Below, one piece after another: positions 1 to 7,700 of a stretch of 10,325 nucleotides of DNA (position 1 is the first letter of the stretch; each line of letters begins with the position of its first letter). Below the pieces are notes generated by a model. It did no database searches, was not told the origin of the DNA, and saw only the letters and a program-made list of their open reading frames with translations. The position numbers were made by a program, and so were the translations under genes. Origin of the DNA: an uncultured Mailhella sp. (GTDB lineage: Bacteria > Desulfobacterota > Desulfovibrionia > Desulfovibrionales > Desulfovibrionaceae); NCBI GenBank assembly GCA_910579055.1, contig CAJTSU010000127.1, forward strand, positions 1 to 10,325. Direction: 5' to 3'.

Positions 1-333
1 TTGCCTTCAGCCTTCACGCGGCATGTGATGCCTGTGAACCCGATTGGCAAAAAGCGACTGAAAAATGCTCATCCAGACAAAGTGAGAATTGCTGTTGGGC
101 CTCCGGCGGTCATTGACAGCATCCCGAAGTTCTTCTATATTGAACAGATACATGTCGTGTGTTTGACACCTGAAGAAAAACCCCGCATTCGCGGAAACGC
201 CGTCAACCGTCTGTTTTGCAAAAAAACTTTCGGGAAAACGGCATGGGAATCAGCCGCCGGACAGCATGAAACGCTGTGTTTCAGTCTTGTTTTGCGGGGA
301 GGGCGTCGGTTAAAACATGTGTCGCGTGTTCCC
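1..333. other. Upstream stretch without a supportable gene
   Basis: I see no gene here that I can defend. One + frame stays open from base 1 through the tRNA to base 444, but its last part is merely translated tRNA and its product resembles nothing I know. On the minus strand a 48-codon frame (153 down to 7) begins with ATG and reads MYLFNIEELRDAV..., but it lacks a well-placed ribosome binding site and I cannot name it. Around 261-283 two small hairpins exclude each other: ACAGC/GCTGT (261-265 with 273-277) and TGAAAC/GTTTCA (267-272 with 278-283). A T-rich stretch follows, so this could be a weak terminator of an upstream transcript. The tRNA promoter lies at the right end. Confidence 0.5.
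287..316 (+). promoter_or_regulatory. Probable sigma70-type promoter of the tRNA-Val gene
   Basis: TTGTTT at 287-292 and TAAAAC at 311-316 are separated by 18 bases. Initiation about 7 bases after the -10 box would start the transcript near 323, leaving a leader of roughly 11 nt before the tRNA 5' end at 334, a normal arrangement for a tRNA gene. The -10 match is only fair, so the call is an inference from position and spacing. Confidence 0.4.
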
Positions 334-409
334 GGGCGCTTAGCTCAGCTGGCAGAGCGTCGCCTTTACACGGCGAATGCCGGGGGTTCGAGCCCCTCAG
401 CGCCCACCA
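334..409 (+). tRNA. tRNA-Val, anticodon TAC
   Basis: This is a complete 76-nt cloverleaf. The 7-bp acceptor stem GGGCGCT (334-340) pairs perfectly with AGCGCCC (399-405), followed by discriminator A406 and an encoded CCA (407-409). The D arm contains the usual TAGCTCAGC...GGCAGAGC. The anticodon stem TCGCC/GGCGA encloses the loop TTTACAC, giving anticodon TAC, which decodes valine GUA and, with modification, other GUN codons. The T arm GGGGG-TTCGAGC-CCCTC is canonical. It is a single gene with its own likely promoter upstream and an intrinsic terminator starting 10 nt downstream. tRNA genes are frequent integration sites, but I found no second copy of its 3' end within this window. Confidence 0.97.
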
Positions 410-418
410 TACAGCATC

Positions 419-457
419 AAAGGGGTTATGGAGGTCATCCATAACCCCTTTATATTT
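419..457 (+). terminator. Rho-independent terminator after tRNA-Val
   Basis: An 11-bp perfect stem (422-432 with 438-448, GGGGTTATGGA/TCCATAACCCC) has a 5-nt loop. It extends by three A-T pairs on the outer side (419-421 with 449-451), which form the U tract, and more T-rich sequence follows to 457. It begins 10 nt after the tRNA CCA and isolates tRNA transcription from the helicase gene. The flanking A and T runs may let it work on both strands. Confidence 0.88.
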
Positions 458-538
458 CCACCCGAACCAACAGAAAAAACACGGTTCGCTCGCCCGTCCC
501 AACGGGGATACCATTAATTTTTTACGCAAAGAAGCTCC

Positions 539-2410
539 ATGACCGCATCATTTGAAGACCTCGGCCTGTCCCCCGACCTCCTGAAATCCATTGAAGACAT
601 GGGGTTTGAAGAACCCTCCCCGATTCAGGTTCTGGCCGTTCCCCCGTTGCTGGCGGGTAAGGACGTAATGGGGCAGGCGCAGACCGGAACCGGCAAAACC
701 GCCGCGTTCGGCCTGCCCATTCTGGAAAAAGCCGTGCCCGGCAAGGGCATCCAGGCCATCGTGCTGTGCCCCACGCGTGAACTGGCCATTCAGGTTGCCG
801 AAGAAATGGGAAAGCTGGCCGCGCACAAGCGGCATCTGACCATTCTGCCCATCTACGGCGGCCAGCCCATTGAGCGGCAGTTCCGGGCGTTGTCCAAGGG
901 CGCTCAGGTTGTCGTCGGCACGCCGGGGCGAATCATCGACCACTTGCAGCGCGGCACCCTGCGCCTTGCTGACGTTTCCATCGCCGTGCTAGACGAAGCC
1001 GACGAAATGCTGGACATGGGCTTTCGCGATGATATTGAGGCTATTCTGGAACAGACTCCGGAAAACTGCCAGCGGGTCATGTTCTCCGCAACCATGCGCG
1101 CGCCCATTCTGGAATTGGGCAAGCGTTTTCTGCATAACCCGGAAATGCTGACCATCACCCACAAGATGCTCACCGTTCCCGCCATTGAGCAGATCTATTA
1201 CGAAGTGCGGCCCCACCAGAAAATGGATGCGCTGTGCCGGGTACTGGATTCACAGGGTTTTCGCAAGGCTCTGGTCTTCTGCTCCACCAAGCGCAGTGTG
1301 GATGAAGTGACCGCACACCTGCAAGGGCGCGGCTACCAGTCAGACGGCCTGCACGGCAATTTGGCCCAGCCCCAGCGGGATCGGGTCATGAACCGCTTCC
1401 GGGCCGGGGGCATTGAAATTCTGGTCGCCACGGACGTGGCCGCGCGCGGTATTGACGTAGACGACGTGGACGCGGTTATCAACTACGACATTCCCCACGA
1501 CGTGGAAAGCTATGTGCATCGTATCGGGCGCACCGGGCGGGCGGGGCGCGAAGGCAGAGCCTTCACCTTCGTCACCATGCGCGAGAATTACAAACTGCGC
1601 GACATTATCCGCTATACCAAGGCCCATATCGCCCAGGGCACCCTGCCCACCCTGCGTGATGTCGCCAATATTCGTACCTCCAGGCTTCTGGAGGAAGTGC
1701 GCCAAACGCTGGAAGAAGGCACACTGGAGCGCTGGCTGACCCTGGTGGAAGAATTTCTGACCGAGCAGTTCCCGGATGGCGGCGCCACCAGCCGGGACAT
1801 GGCCGCCGCCATGCTCAAATTGCTGATGCTGCGGGATTTTGGCGCGCAGGACAGCACGGAGATGAAAGACGACTGGGCGGAGCAGACGGAAAGACCGCTC
1901 CGGCGGCAGAAAGATGCCGACAGGCCGCGAAAACGCGAAGGCGGTTCAAGGGAGCGAACGCAGCGCCCGGACATGCCCATGACCGGAATCAGGCTGAACG
2001 TGGGCCATGCGCATGGCGTCACGCCCCGCGAAATCGTCGGAGCCATAGCCGGAGAATGCGGCATCCCCGGACGCTGTATCGGTGCCATTAATATCCGGAA
2101 TGACTCCTGCGTGGTGGATATTGTCGAAAATCTGGCTGACAGCGTGCTGGCTGTACTCAATACCAGGGTGTTCATCAGCGGAACCCGGGTGGAGGCAAAA
2201 AAGAACGATGGCACGGCAGGCTCATCTTCCCGCAGACCCTTTGCCCCCGCAGGGCGCCGCCAGCACAGCGGGAAGTTCGGCAAAAAACCGCGCGGCGCGA
2301 CCACCGGGCGGAAGCTGTACAGAGAACCGGGGCGCAGGCAGGAATCTTCCGCATGGCATGAGGACAGCTCTCTGAGAGAGAAACGCGGTACACTTCCTTC
2401 CGAGAGTTGA
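539..2410 (+). CDS. deaD: DeaD-like cold-shock DEAD-box ATP-dependent RNA helicase
   Basis: The product is a 623-aa cytoplasmic RNA helicase that unwinds short RNA duplexes, with likely roles in ribosome assembly, mRNA decay and cold adaptation. All DEAD-box motifs are visible: the Q motif around F23-Q30, motif I AQTGTGKT (47-54), PTRELA (78-83), TPGR (128-131), DEAD (152-155), SAT (183-185), ARGID (302-306) and HRIGRTGR (327-334). A helical connector and an Arg/Lys-rich linker follow. Residues about 481-555 resemble the DbpA/DeaD RNA-binding domain, and the last 60 residues are basic and low-complexity. Length and order match E. coli DeaD (629 aa). The ATG at 539 places the Q motif where expected; AAAGAAG just upstream is a modest ribosome binding site. 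The leader holds a small CCCGT/ACGGG hairpin (493-506). GC is 63% over 781-1020, in contrast to the following genes. DbpA or RhlE are alternatives, less likely because of length and tail. Confidence 0.93.
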   Translation: MTASFEDLGLSPDLLKSIEDMGFEEPSPIQVLAVPPLLAGKDVMGQAQTGTGKTAAFGLPILEKAVPGKGIQAIVLCPTRELAIQVAEEMGKLAAHKRHLTILPIYGGQPIERQFRALSKGAQVVVGTPGRIIDHLQRGTLRLADVSIAVLDEADEMLDMGFRDDIEAILEQTPENCQRVMFSATMRAPILELGKRFLHNPEMLTITHKMLTVPAIEQIYYEVRPHQKMDALCRVLDSQGFRKALVFCSTKRSVDEVTAHLQGRGYQSDGLHGNLAQPQRDRVMNRFRAGGIEILVATDVAARGIDVDDVDAVINYDIPHDVESYVHRIGRTGRAGREGRAFTFVTMRENYKLRDIIRYTKAHIAQGTLPTLRDVANIRTSRLLEEVRQTLEEGTLERWLTLVEEFLTEQFPDGGATSRDMAAAMLKLLMLRDFGAQDSTEMKDDWAEQTERPLRRQKDADRPRKREGGSRERTQRPDMPMTGIRLNVGHAHGVTPREIVGAIAGECGIPGRCIGAINIRNDSCVVDIVENLADSVLAVLNTRVFISGTRVEAKKNDGTAGSSSRRPFAPAGRRQHSGKFGKKPRGATTGRKLYREPGRRQESSAWHEDSSLREKRGTLPSES

Positions 2411-2457
2411 CAACCCCGGATTTTGGAGTCGTGCTCGAAAAGGAAAGGGGGAACGCC

Positions 2458-3738
2458 ATGAAGATTAATTCCATGGATATAAAAAACTATCGAAATTTTA
2501 GTGCTCTGCACGTTGATTTTGATCCGCGGCTGACCGTCTTTGTTGGTGCAAACGGTTCAGGGAAGACAACAATTCTTGATGCTCTGGCAATATTTTTAGA
2601 AATGATTGCAGATTCTTATTTGAGATATCCCGATAGTGTAATCTCTTTAAAAAATGTCAGAATACAAAGAGACAAGATAGATGAAATAATGCTTGATTCT
2701 CAAATTTCATATAAATTTTATTATAAGAACAACGATAACAATTTTCTTAATTATACCGTTTACCATCATCAACTACGTATCCAAGAACTTGATAATATAA
2801 ATACAATTAATAATATTATAAAGAATAACATAAAACCAGTTGTCGTCAACTATGGCTCAAAACGTATAGTTAACAATTATCAGCGTGAATCCAGTGCCCA
2901 TTCAGAATATGAATACGCTTTTAAAAATGCTTTTAACGCGGGAATAGATTTTTCTTCAACTCTGACATGGTTTATTGAAAAATCCGCAGAGGAGGCCATG
3001 CAAGGCAGGAAAAAGCGCGATCTTGATTATACCATCCCTGAGCTGGATGCGGCCCGTAAGGCGGTAAGCAAGGCCCTGGGCGATTATAATGAGCCCTATG
3101 CTGATGGAACACCTCCTCAACTGTTCATCACGCATACCGCAACACCGGACATACCGCTCAACATCCAGCAGTTGAGTGACGGCTATCGCACTATGCTGGC
3201 ATTGGTGATGGATCTGGCACGGCGCATGGCCCTGGCGGCGCAGAAATATAAAAATGAAATCAAGAATGCACTGGACTATCCCGCCATTGTTCTTATTGAC
3301 GAGGTGGAGTTGCATTTGCATCCGGCATGGCAGCAACGGGTATTGCCATCATTATTAGAGATATTCCCCAATACCCAATTCATTGTCACCACGCACAGTC
3401 CGCAAATCATATCCTCAATAGAGCCGAAGCATCTTCGCATCCTTTCCCAAAACCGCGTCAGCCTGCCTTCCTCTTCCACGTATGGCGCGGAAAGCCAGAG
3501 AGTCCTTGAAGAAGTATTCGGCGTTACTGCCAGATACTCCGAAAACGAGGCCAAAAAGACTTTGGATGCATATTTTGAATTAATACATAAAGGCGAATAT
3601 GAGAGCGAGCAAGCCAAAGAATATCGCAGTAAGCTGGACGAATGGTTAAACGGCGACCCGGCCCTTGATTCCGCGGATATGCTGATCAGGCGCGCCCAAC
3701 GTATCCGGGAGCGGGGGACAGGCAATGTGGAAGCTTAA
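2458..3738 (+). CDS. PtuA-like AAA/ABC-type ATPase of a Septu-like defence pair
   Basis: This 426-aa ATPase belongs to the SMC/RecF/OLD-like group used in phage defence. Visible are an N-terminal strand pattern MKINSMDIKNYRNF, Walker A GANGSGKT (30-37), an ABC-signature-like LSDGYR (239-244), Walker B IVLIDEVELHLHP with D281/E282, and the switch histidine in TTHSPQ (H313). The span between Walker A and the signature carries the long variable insert. No TOPRIM domain follows, so it is not a full OLD nuclease. I chose ATG 2458 over an upstream TTG (2407) because AGGAAAGGGGG sits 7 nt before it and the family normally starts just before the K-I-x-x-x-x-I-x-N-Y motif. The 3' end overlaps the HNH gene by 14 nt, implying translational coupling. 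That pairing is the Septu (PtuA-PtuB) and retron-Ec78 effector arrangement. Codons from about 2600 to 2950 are strikingly AT-rich. The family is sure; the Septu assignment rests on the neighbour. Confidence 0.85.
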   Translation: MKINSMDIKNYRNFSALHVDFDPRLTVFVGANGSGKTTILDALAIFLEMIADSYLRYPDSVISLKNVRIQRDKIDEIMLDSQISYKFYYKNNDNNFLNYTVYHHQLRIQELDNINTINNIIKNNIKPVVVNYGSKRIVNNYQRESSAHSEYEYAFKNAFNAGIDFSSTLTWFIEKSAEEAMQGRKKRDLDYTIPELDAARKAVSKALGDYNEPYADGTPPQLFITHTATPDIPLNIQQLSDGYRTMLALVMDLARRMALAAQKYKNEIKNALDYPAIVLIDEVELHLHPAWQQRVLPSLLEIFPNTQFIVTTHSPQIISSIEPKHLRILSQNRVSLPSSSTYGAESQRVLEEVFGVTARYSENEAKKTLDAYFELIHKGEYESEQAKEYRSKLDEWLNGDPALDSADMLIRRAQRIRERGTGNVEA

Positions 3739-4129
3739 CCGGCCTGTATTGCTTCCGGAATGGCGCGAGGCCGTGAGCCGGTTCCTTGCTGAATATCCCC
3801 CTGACACGCACATACGGACGGAAACAGAACGCTGGGAGTTGTTCAAGAATGAACAGCAAGAGGCATATAAAGCCATCCGTACCGCCCTGGAACAAAATCA
3901 GCAAGGTTTATGCGCATTTTGTGAAACAGCATTAAGTGATACAAACAGGCAAATTGAGCATTTCATCCCCAAGATGCTTACTTCTCCACTTGAGGAAATT
4001 TATAAGAGATATGATAACCAGCCTCATACTGAATTAGATGATTTTAAGAATGCCGAATTATCGCCCGCTGAGGGGAGATTGCCGATTTTTGTTACACTTC
4101 GGAGATTATTTTTTGCAGAATACAGGTGA
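3725..4129 (+). CDS. PtuB/TIGR02646-like HNH endonuclease, probably truncated
   Basis: The N-terminal part of this 134-aa product fits the HNH proteins that partner PtuA-type ATPases: the start MWKLNRP, a helical stretch, then GLCAFCE with C63 and C66, and RQIEHF with the candidate catalytic H79. In this family a W-x-N-L-x-x-x-C segment and a second metal-binding C-x-x-C/N part normally follow. Here the remaining 50 residues do not resemble them, none of the three + frames supplies them, and the protein stops at 4129, much shorter than I expect for the family. The stop falls next to an abrupt base-composition change (38% GC over 3961-4120, 73% over 4141-4200), which suggests a deletion or recombination end. 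ATG 3725 overlaps the ATPase stop and has a G-rich ribosome binding site. It may be a pseudogene or a divergent short form. As read, it is unlikely to be an active nuclease. Confidence 0.7.
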   Translation: MWKLNRPVLLPEWREAVSRFLAEYPPDTHIRTETERWELFKNEQQEAYKAIRTALEQNQQGLCAFCETALSDTNRQIEHFIPKMLTSPLEEIYKRYDNQPHTELDDFKNAELSPAEGRLPIFVTLRRLFFAEYR

Positions 4130-4144
4130 GGGCGTTACCTCACC
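4125..4144 (+). other. Short GC-rich hairpin over the HNH gene stop codon
   Basis: GGTGAGG (4125-4131) and CCTCACC (4138-4144) form a perfect 7-bp stem with a 6-nt loop. The HNH stop TGA (4127-4129) lies inside the left arm. No T tract follows, so it is not a typical intrinsic terminator. It might slow transcription or protect the mRNA 3' end, or it may be a chance palindrome at a recombination junction. Confidence 0.35.
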
Positions 4145-4258
4145 CGCAAGCCTTCCTGACCCCGCCATTCCCCGCCGCGCTGTCCTCCGTTCCTGCCCGG
4201 TCTGCCAGCCTGAATCTTTCCTGCGCATTTCCGCATGATTCTGTTCCGGCAGGCGATT

Positions 4259-4287
4259 TTGACACTCCCCTTAGAATTGCTTAATTT
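4259..4287 (+). promoter_or_regulatory. Strong sigma70-type promoter for the small coiled-coil gene
   Basis: A perfect -35 box TTGACA (4259-4264) and a -10 box TAATTT (4282-4287, with the three most conserved positions T, A and final T) are separated by the ideal 17 bases. The predicted start near 4294 leaves a leader of about 16 nt to the ATG at 4310, with the ribosome binding site TAAGGAG at 4298-4304. The small gene is therefore likely transcribed on its own, independent of the ATPase/HNH genes. Confidence 0.7.
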
Positions 4288-4309
4288 AAACACTAAGTAA
4301 GGAGCCGTC

Positions 4310-4639
4310 ATGACTACCATTACCTTTGACTCACTGGGATACGCCAAGAAGCTGGAAGAAGCCGGCTTCACTCGCCAACAGGCTGAAATTCAGGCCATAG
4401 CGCTGCGGGAACAGCTGGACGCGCAGAACAACGCTTTCCAAAAACTCATAGAAACCTATGATGAATCTTCACGAAAAGAATTGGCTATGAAAGGAGACGT
4501 GCAGGATGTACGCCTCGAAATTGAAAAAGTCCGGGCAGAAATTCAACAGGTTAAATACGACCTCCTCAAATGGCAGATAGCCGGGTGGGTAGCTCTTGCG
4601 GCCATCATGGCCAAAGGTTTTGGCTGGCTTGGCTTTTAG
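4310..4639 (+). CDS. DUF1640/CCDC90-like coiled-coil membrane protein
   Basis: The product is a 109-aa small protein with the layout of the DUF1640 (CCDC90/MCUR1-like) family. It has a short N-terminal region TITFDSLGYAKKLEEAGF, a Gln/Glu/Lys-rich coiled coil from about residue 20 to 85, and one C-terminal hydrophobic segment (about 86-108) ending WLGF. It probably forms an oligomer anchored in the inner membrane by its C-terminus. The bacterial function of the family is not established, so none is assigned. The start is secure: TAAGGAG lies 5 nt upstream and a near-consensus promoter precedes it. It stands alone, 180 bp after the HNH gene and 141 bp before the PLD-helicase, between two defence-type modules. 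It could be an unrelated resident gene or a membrane partner of one of them; the separate promoter favours independence. Confidence 0.75.
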   Translation: MTTITFDSLGYAKKLEEAGFTRQQAEIQAIALREQLDAQNNAFQKLIETYDESSRKELAMKGDVQDVRLEIEKVRAEIQQVKYDLLKWQIAGWVALAAIMAKGFGWLGF

Positions 4640-4780
4640 CCCATTTCAAGATCGAAATGCTCTAGGTGTAATGTTTCAATAGGTTGGTAAATTTTTATTG
4701 CTGGATTAAAAAGGGGGATTTTGCTATGCGAATATAGCTTGATTGTATGACGCTTTTCCTATGCAATTTTTGGGCATGGT
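4640..4780 (+). promoter_or_regulatory. AT-rich leader before the PLD-helicase/methyltransferase operon
   Basis: This gap must hold the promoter of the following operon, but none is convincing. The best pair is TTGGTA (4684-4689) and TAAAAA (4707-4712) with 17 bases between. CATTTC/GAAATG (4642-4647 with 4654-4659) is a small inverted repeat directly after the coiled-coil gene. Two tiny open frames precede the operon. ATG CGA ATA TAG at 4726-4737 has the best ribosome binding site in the region (AAGGGGG, 4711-4717). ATG at 4747 encodes a 17-residue aromatic-rich peptide that ends at 4800, inside the helicase gene. They may be leader peptides or chance. Confidence 0.4.
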
Positions 4781-7700
4781 ATGGATACTATGGGGACTGA
4801 TACCAGGTTTTTCACCAATGAAGACAACAACTCCCTGCTGGAACGTTTTAAAAGCACGCTTGCAACAACGCGCTTTTTTGATGTTTTGGCGGGGTATTTC
4901 AGGAGCAGCGGTTTTGGATTATTGTCTGATGCCCTGGGCAATGTTGAAAAAATGCGCATCCTGGTCGGTCTTGAAACTGAAAAATCAGTGGTGGACGCGG
5001 TTCAGGTGGCTGGCGGGCTTTTGCCTGAAATCCGGGCCTCCCACGCGGAAATTCATGGACAGTATTCCAAAAGCGTTCAGGATGAATTTGAGAATGCCCC
5101 AGAAAACCAGCAAACGGAAGATTCAATATCACAATTTATAAATTTTATCCAGGCTGGCAAAATAGAAATCAGAGGTCATCCCGCGCGCGATATTCATGCA
5201 AAAGTCTATATTTCCCGTTATTGGGATGACAGGGATTTCGGCAATGTTGTTACCGGATCAAGCAATTTTACCAATGCCGGTCTTACTGCGCAAAGAGAAT
5301 TTAATGTGCAGCTGAAAGACGAGGGCGATGTCAAATTCGCCCTTGAACGCTTTGAAAAGCTGTGGAATGAATCCGTTGAACTGACGGAGGAATTCATTGA
5401 CACGGTCACCAGAAAAACATGGCTCAATAATTCCATAACACCTTATGAGCTTTATCTTAAATTTTTATACGAGTATTTTAAAGAAGATATCAACATAACC
5501 GATGGCATTTCCGCAATGTTGCCGGATGATTTTCAAAATCTGGAATATCAACGCCAGGCCGTAATTGCCGCGAGAAAAATACTTGATGCGCATAACGGCG
5601 TTTTTCTGGCCGATGTGGTTGGGCTTGGCAAGACTTTCATCGCGTCAATGCTTCTGCAAAGCTTGCCGGGGCACAAGCTGATAATTTGCCCGCCTGTTTT
5701 GAAACCCTATTGGGAAGAAGCGTTGAGGACGTTTTATGTCCACCCGTTTCGAGTTGTCTCAAGCGGCAAGATCGCTGAAATGACAGATTTTGCAAAGTAT
5801 TCCTACGTCGTAGTCGATGAATCCCACAGGTTTCGCAATGAGAAAACCCAGTCATATGAAATCCTCAAAAAAATTTGTCTTGGCAAAAAAGTAATACTTT
5901 TATCCGCAACCCCCCTGAATAACAGGCTTGATGATTTGCTGGCGCAAATCAAATTGTTTCAGAAAGGCAAGGCCAGCACTATTCCCGGCGTTTCCAATCT
6001 GGAAGCTTTTTTCCGCCAGCAGGCCAAAGCGTTGAAGGAACTGAAGCCGAATGACGAAGGTGACCGGATTCAGGCTGAGCGCATAGCCTCCCTTGTTCGC
6101 GACAAAGTTTTGAAACATGTGATGATTCGCCGTACAAGAAAGGAAGTTAGCAAATACTTTACAGAAGATATAATCAAAAACGGCCTAAAATTTCCTGATG
6201 TGGAAACGCCTACTCCATTAATATATGAGTTTGACGATGCCCTGGAGGAGGCATTTAATCAGACTATACTCTTACTTAAAGAGCTTACCTACGCACGCTA
6301 CACCCCTCTGCTTTATCTGACGGCTGGCGCCAGCCAGATTGAGACACTGAGCCAAAAGAATATCCGGGGTTTTATCAAAAGCCTTCTGGTTAAAAGGCTG
6401 GAAAGTAGCTTTTACGCATTTGGCCTGACTGTTAAGCGAATAATTTATTCATACGAAGCCTTTATAGATGCTTTTGAGCATGGCAAGGTCTATGTCGGCA
6501 AACAGGTTGACCTAGGGGACATTGTTGACAGCGATGACCTGGAGGAAATGGAGCAAAAGCTCACTCTAAAAGGCGTTGAAGTTTACAAGTCCGAAGATTT
6601 TGACGAGCAGTTTTTGTCTGACCTGCAAAAAGATCTTGTCGCTTTTCAGGCAATAGCCTCCATCTGGTCAAAAATTGCGGCGGATCCCAAATATGATGCC
6701 TTTTTAGAACATATCGTTTCAAATGAAACATTGAAGGATGAGCGAATCCTGATTTTCACTGAATCGCGAGAAACTGGCGAATATATATATTCCCGCCTGC
6801 AAAAGAAACTGCCGGGCATGGCCATGATGTTTTCCAGCAAAAACGCGCTGCTTAATGGCCAGACAATATCCTCCCGCGATGCCAGAAATATCATAAGACG
6901 CAATTTTGATCCGACACATGATGACCCGGGCGAAGATTTCCGCATTTTGATTACTACCGATGTGCTTGCTGAAGGCATGAATTTGCACAGGGCCGGTCGA
7001 ATCATAAATTACGACTTGCCCTGGAATCCAACCCGCGTCATGCAGAGGCTTGGTCGTATCAATCGTGTCGGCACAGCCCATAATAAATTGTATATATTCA
7101 ATTTTTTTCCAACCGCCCAGGCGGATTCCCATCTTGGCCTTCAAGATAACATCACCAAAAAAATCACTGCCTTCAATTCTGTTCTGGGCAATGATAATAA
7201 AATCCTTTTTGAAGAGGAAAACCCGGATCCGCACGGTCTTTTCCGCAAGCTCGTTTCCATTGGCGAGGAAGAAGACGAGGATTCAGAGCTAGAGTATTTG
7301 CGGGAAATCCGCGAAATACGGGATAATGATCCCACACTTTTTGAAAAAATCAAACGACTTCCGTTAAAAGCCCGTTCCTCTTATGCCAATCCCGCATTTG
7401 CGGATGAACTTCTGATCTTTTTCAGGGAAGGCTTTCTTAAAAAGTTTGTCGCTTACGGCACCGAGATTCGTGAACTTACGTTCCTTGAAGCAGCCCCATT
7501 GATGCGCGCCGCCCCAGATGCGAAAAGGGCCAGACTGCCTTTGGACTATTATTCGCGGCTGCAATCCGCCAGAACATATCTTGAGGGTGAAGTGGAAGCG
7601 GAAAGGGTCTCGCCACGCCCCAATACCCAGAATAAACGCCTGTTGGAAACCATTTCCTATCTTCAGAGCCTTAAGGAGTTGACGGATGAAGAACAAGATT

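Noticed and set aside
7..153. Minus-strand frame of 48 codons starting MYLFNIEELRDAV
   Set aside because: It looks vaguely protein-like but lacks a well-spaced ribosome binding site and a recognisable family. I mention it only in the description of the upstream stretch.
1..444. Open + frame of 147 codons running through the tRNA, and a similar one at 276-542
   Set aside because: The end of each frame is just translated tRNA-Val and terminator sequence, and the first part resembles no protein I know and has no proper start signal.
2407..2412. TTGACA overlapping the deaD stop codon as a -35 box for the ATPase gene
   Set aside because: No acceptable -10 sequence lies 16-18 bases downstream (CGTGCT region), so I do not call a promoter. 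The ATPase may be read through from deaD or from a promoter I cannot see.
1612..2511. Minus-strand open frame of 299 codons
   Set aside because: It is the antisense shadow of the deaD 3' half, Ser/Arg-rich from high-GC codons, while the + frame has clear DEAD-box and RNA-binding domains.
2458..4129. Retron of the Ec78 type
   Set aside because: The ATPase/HNH pair matches its effector, but there is no reverse transcriptase and no visible msr-msd structure within the window.
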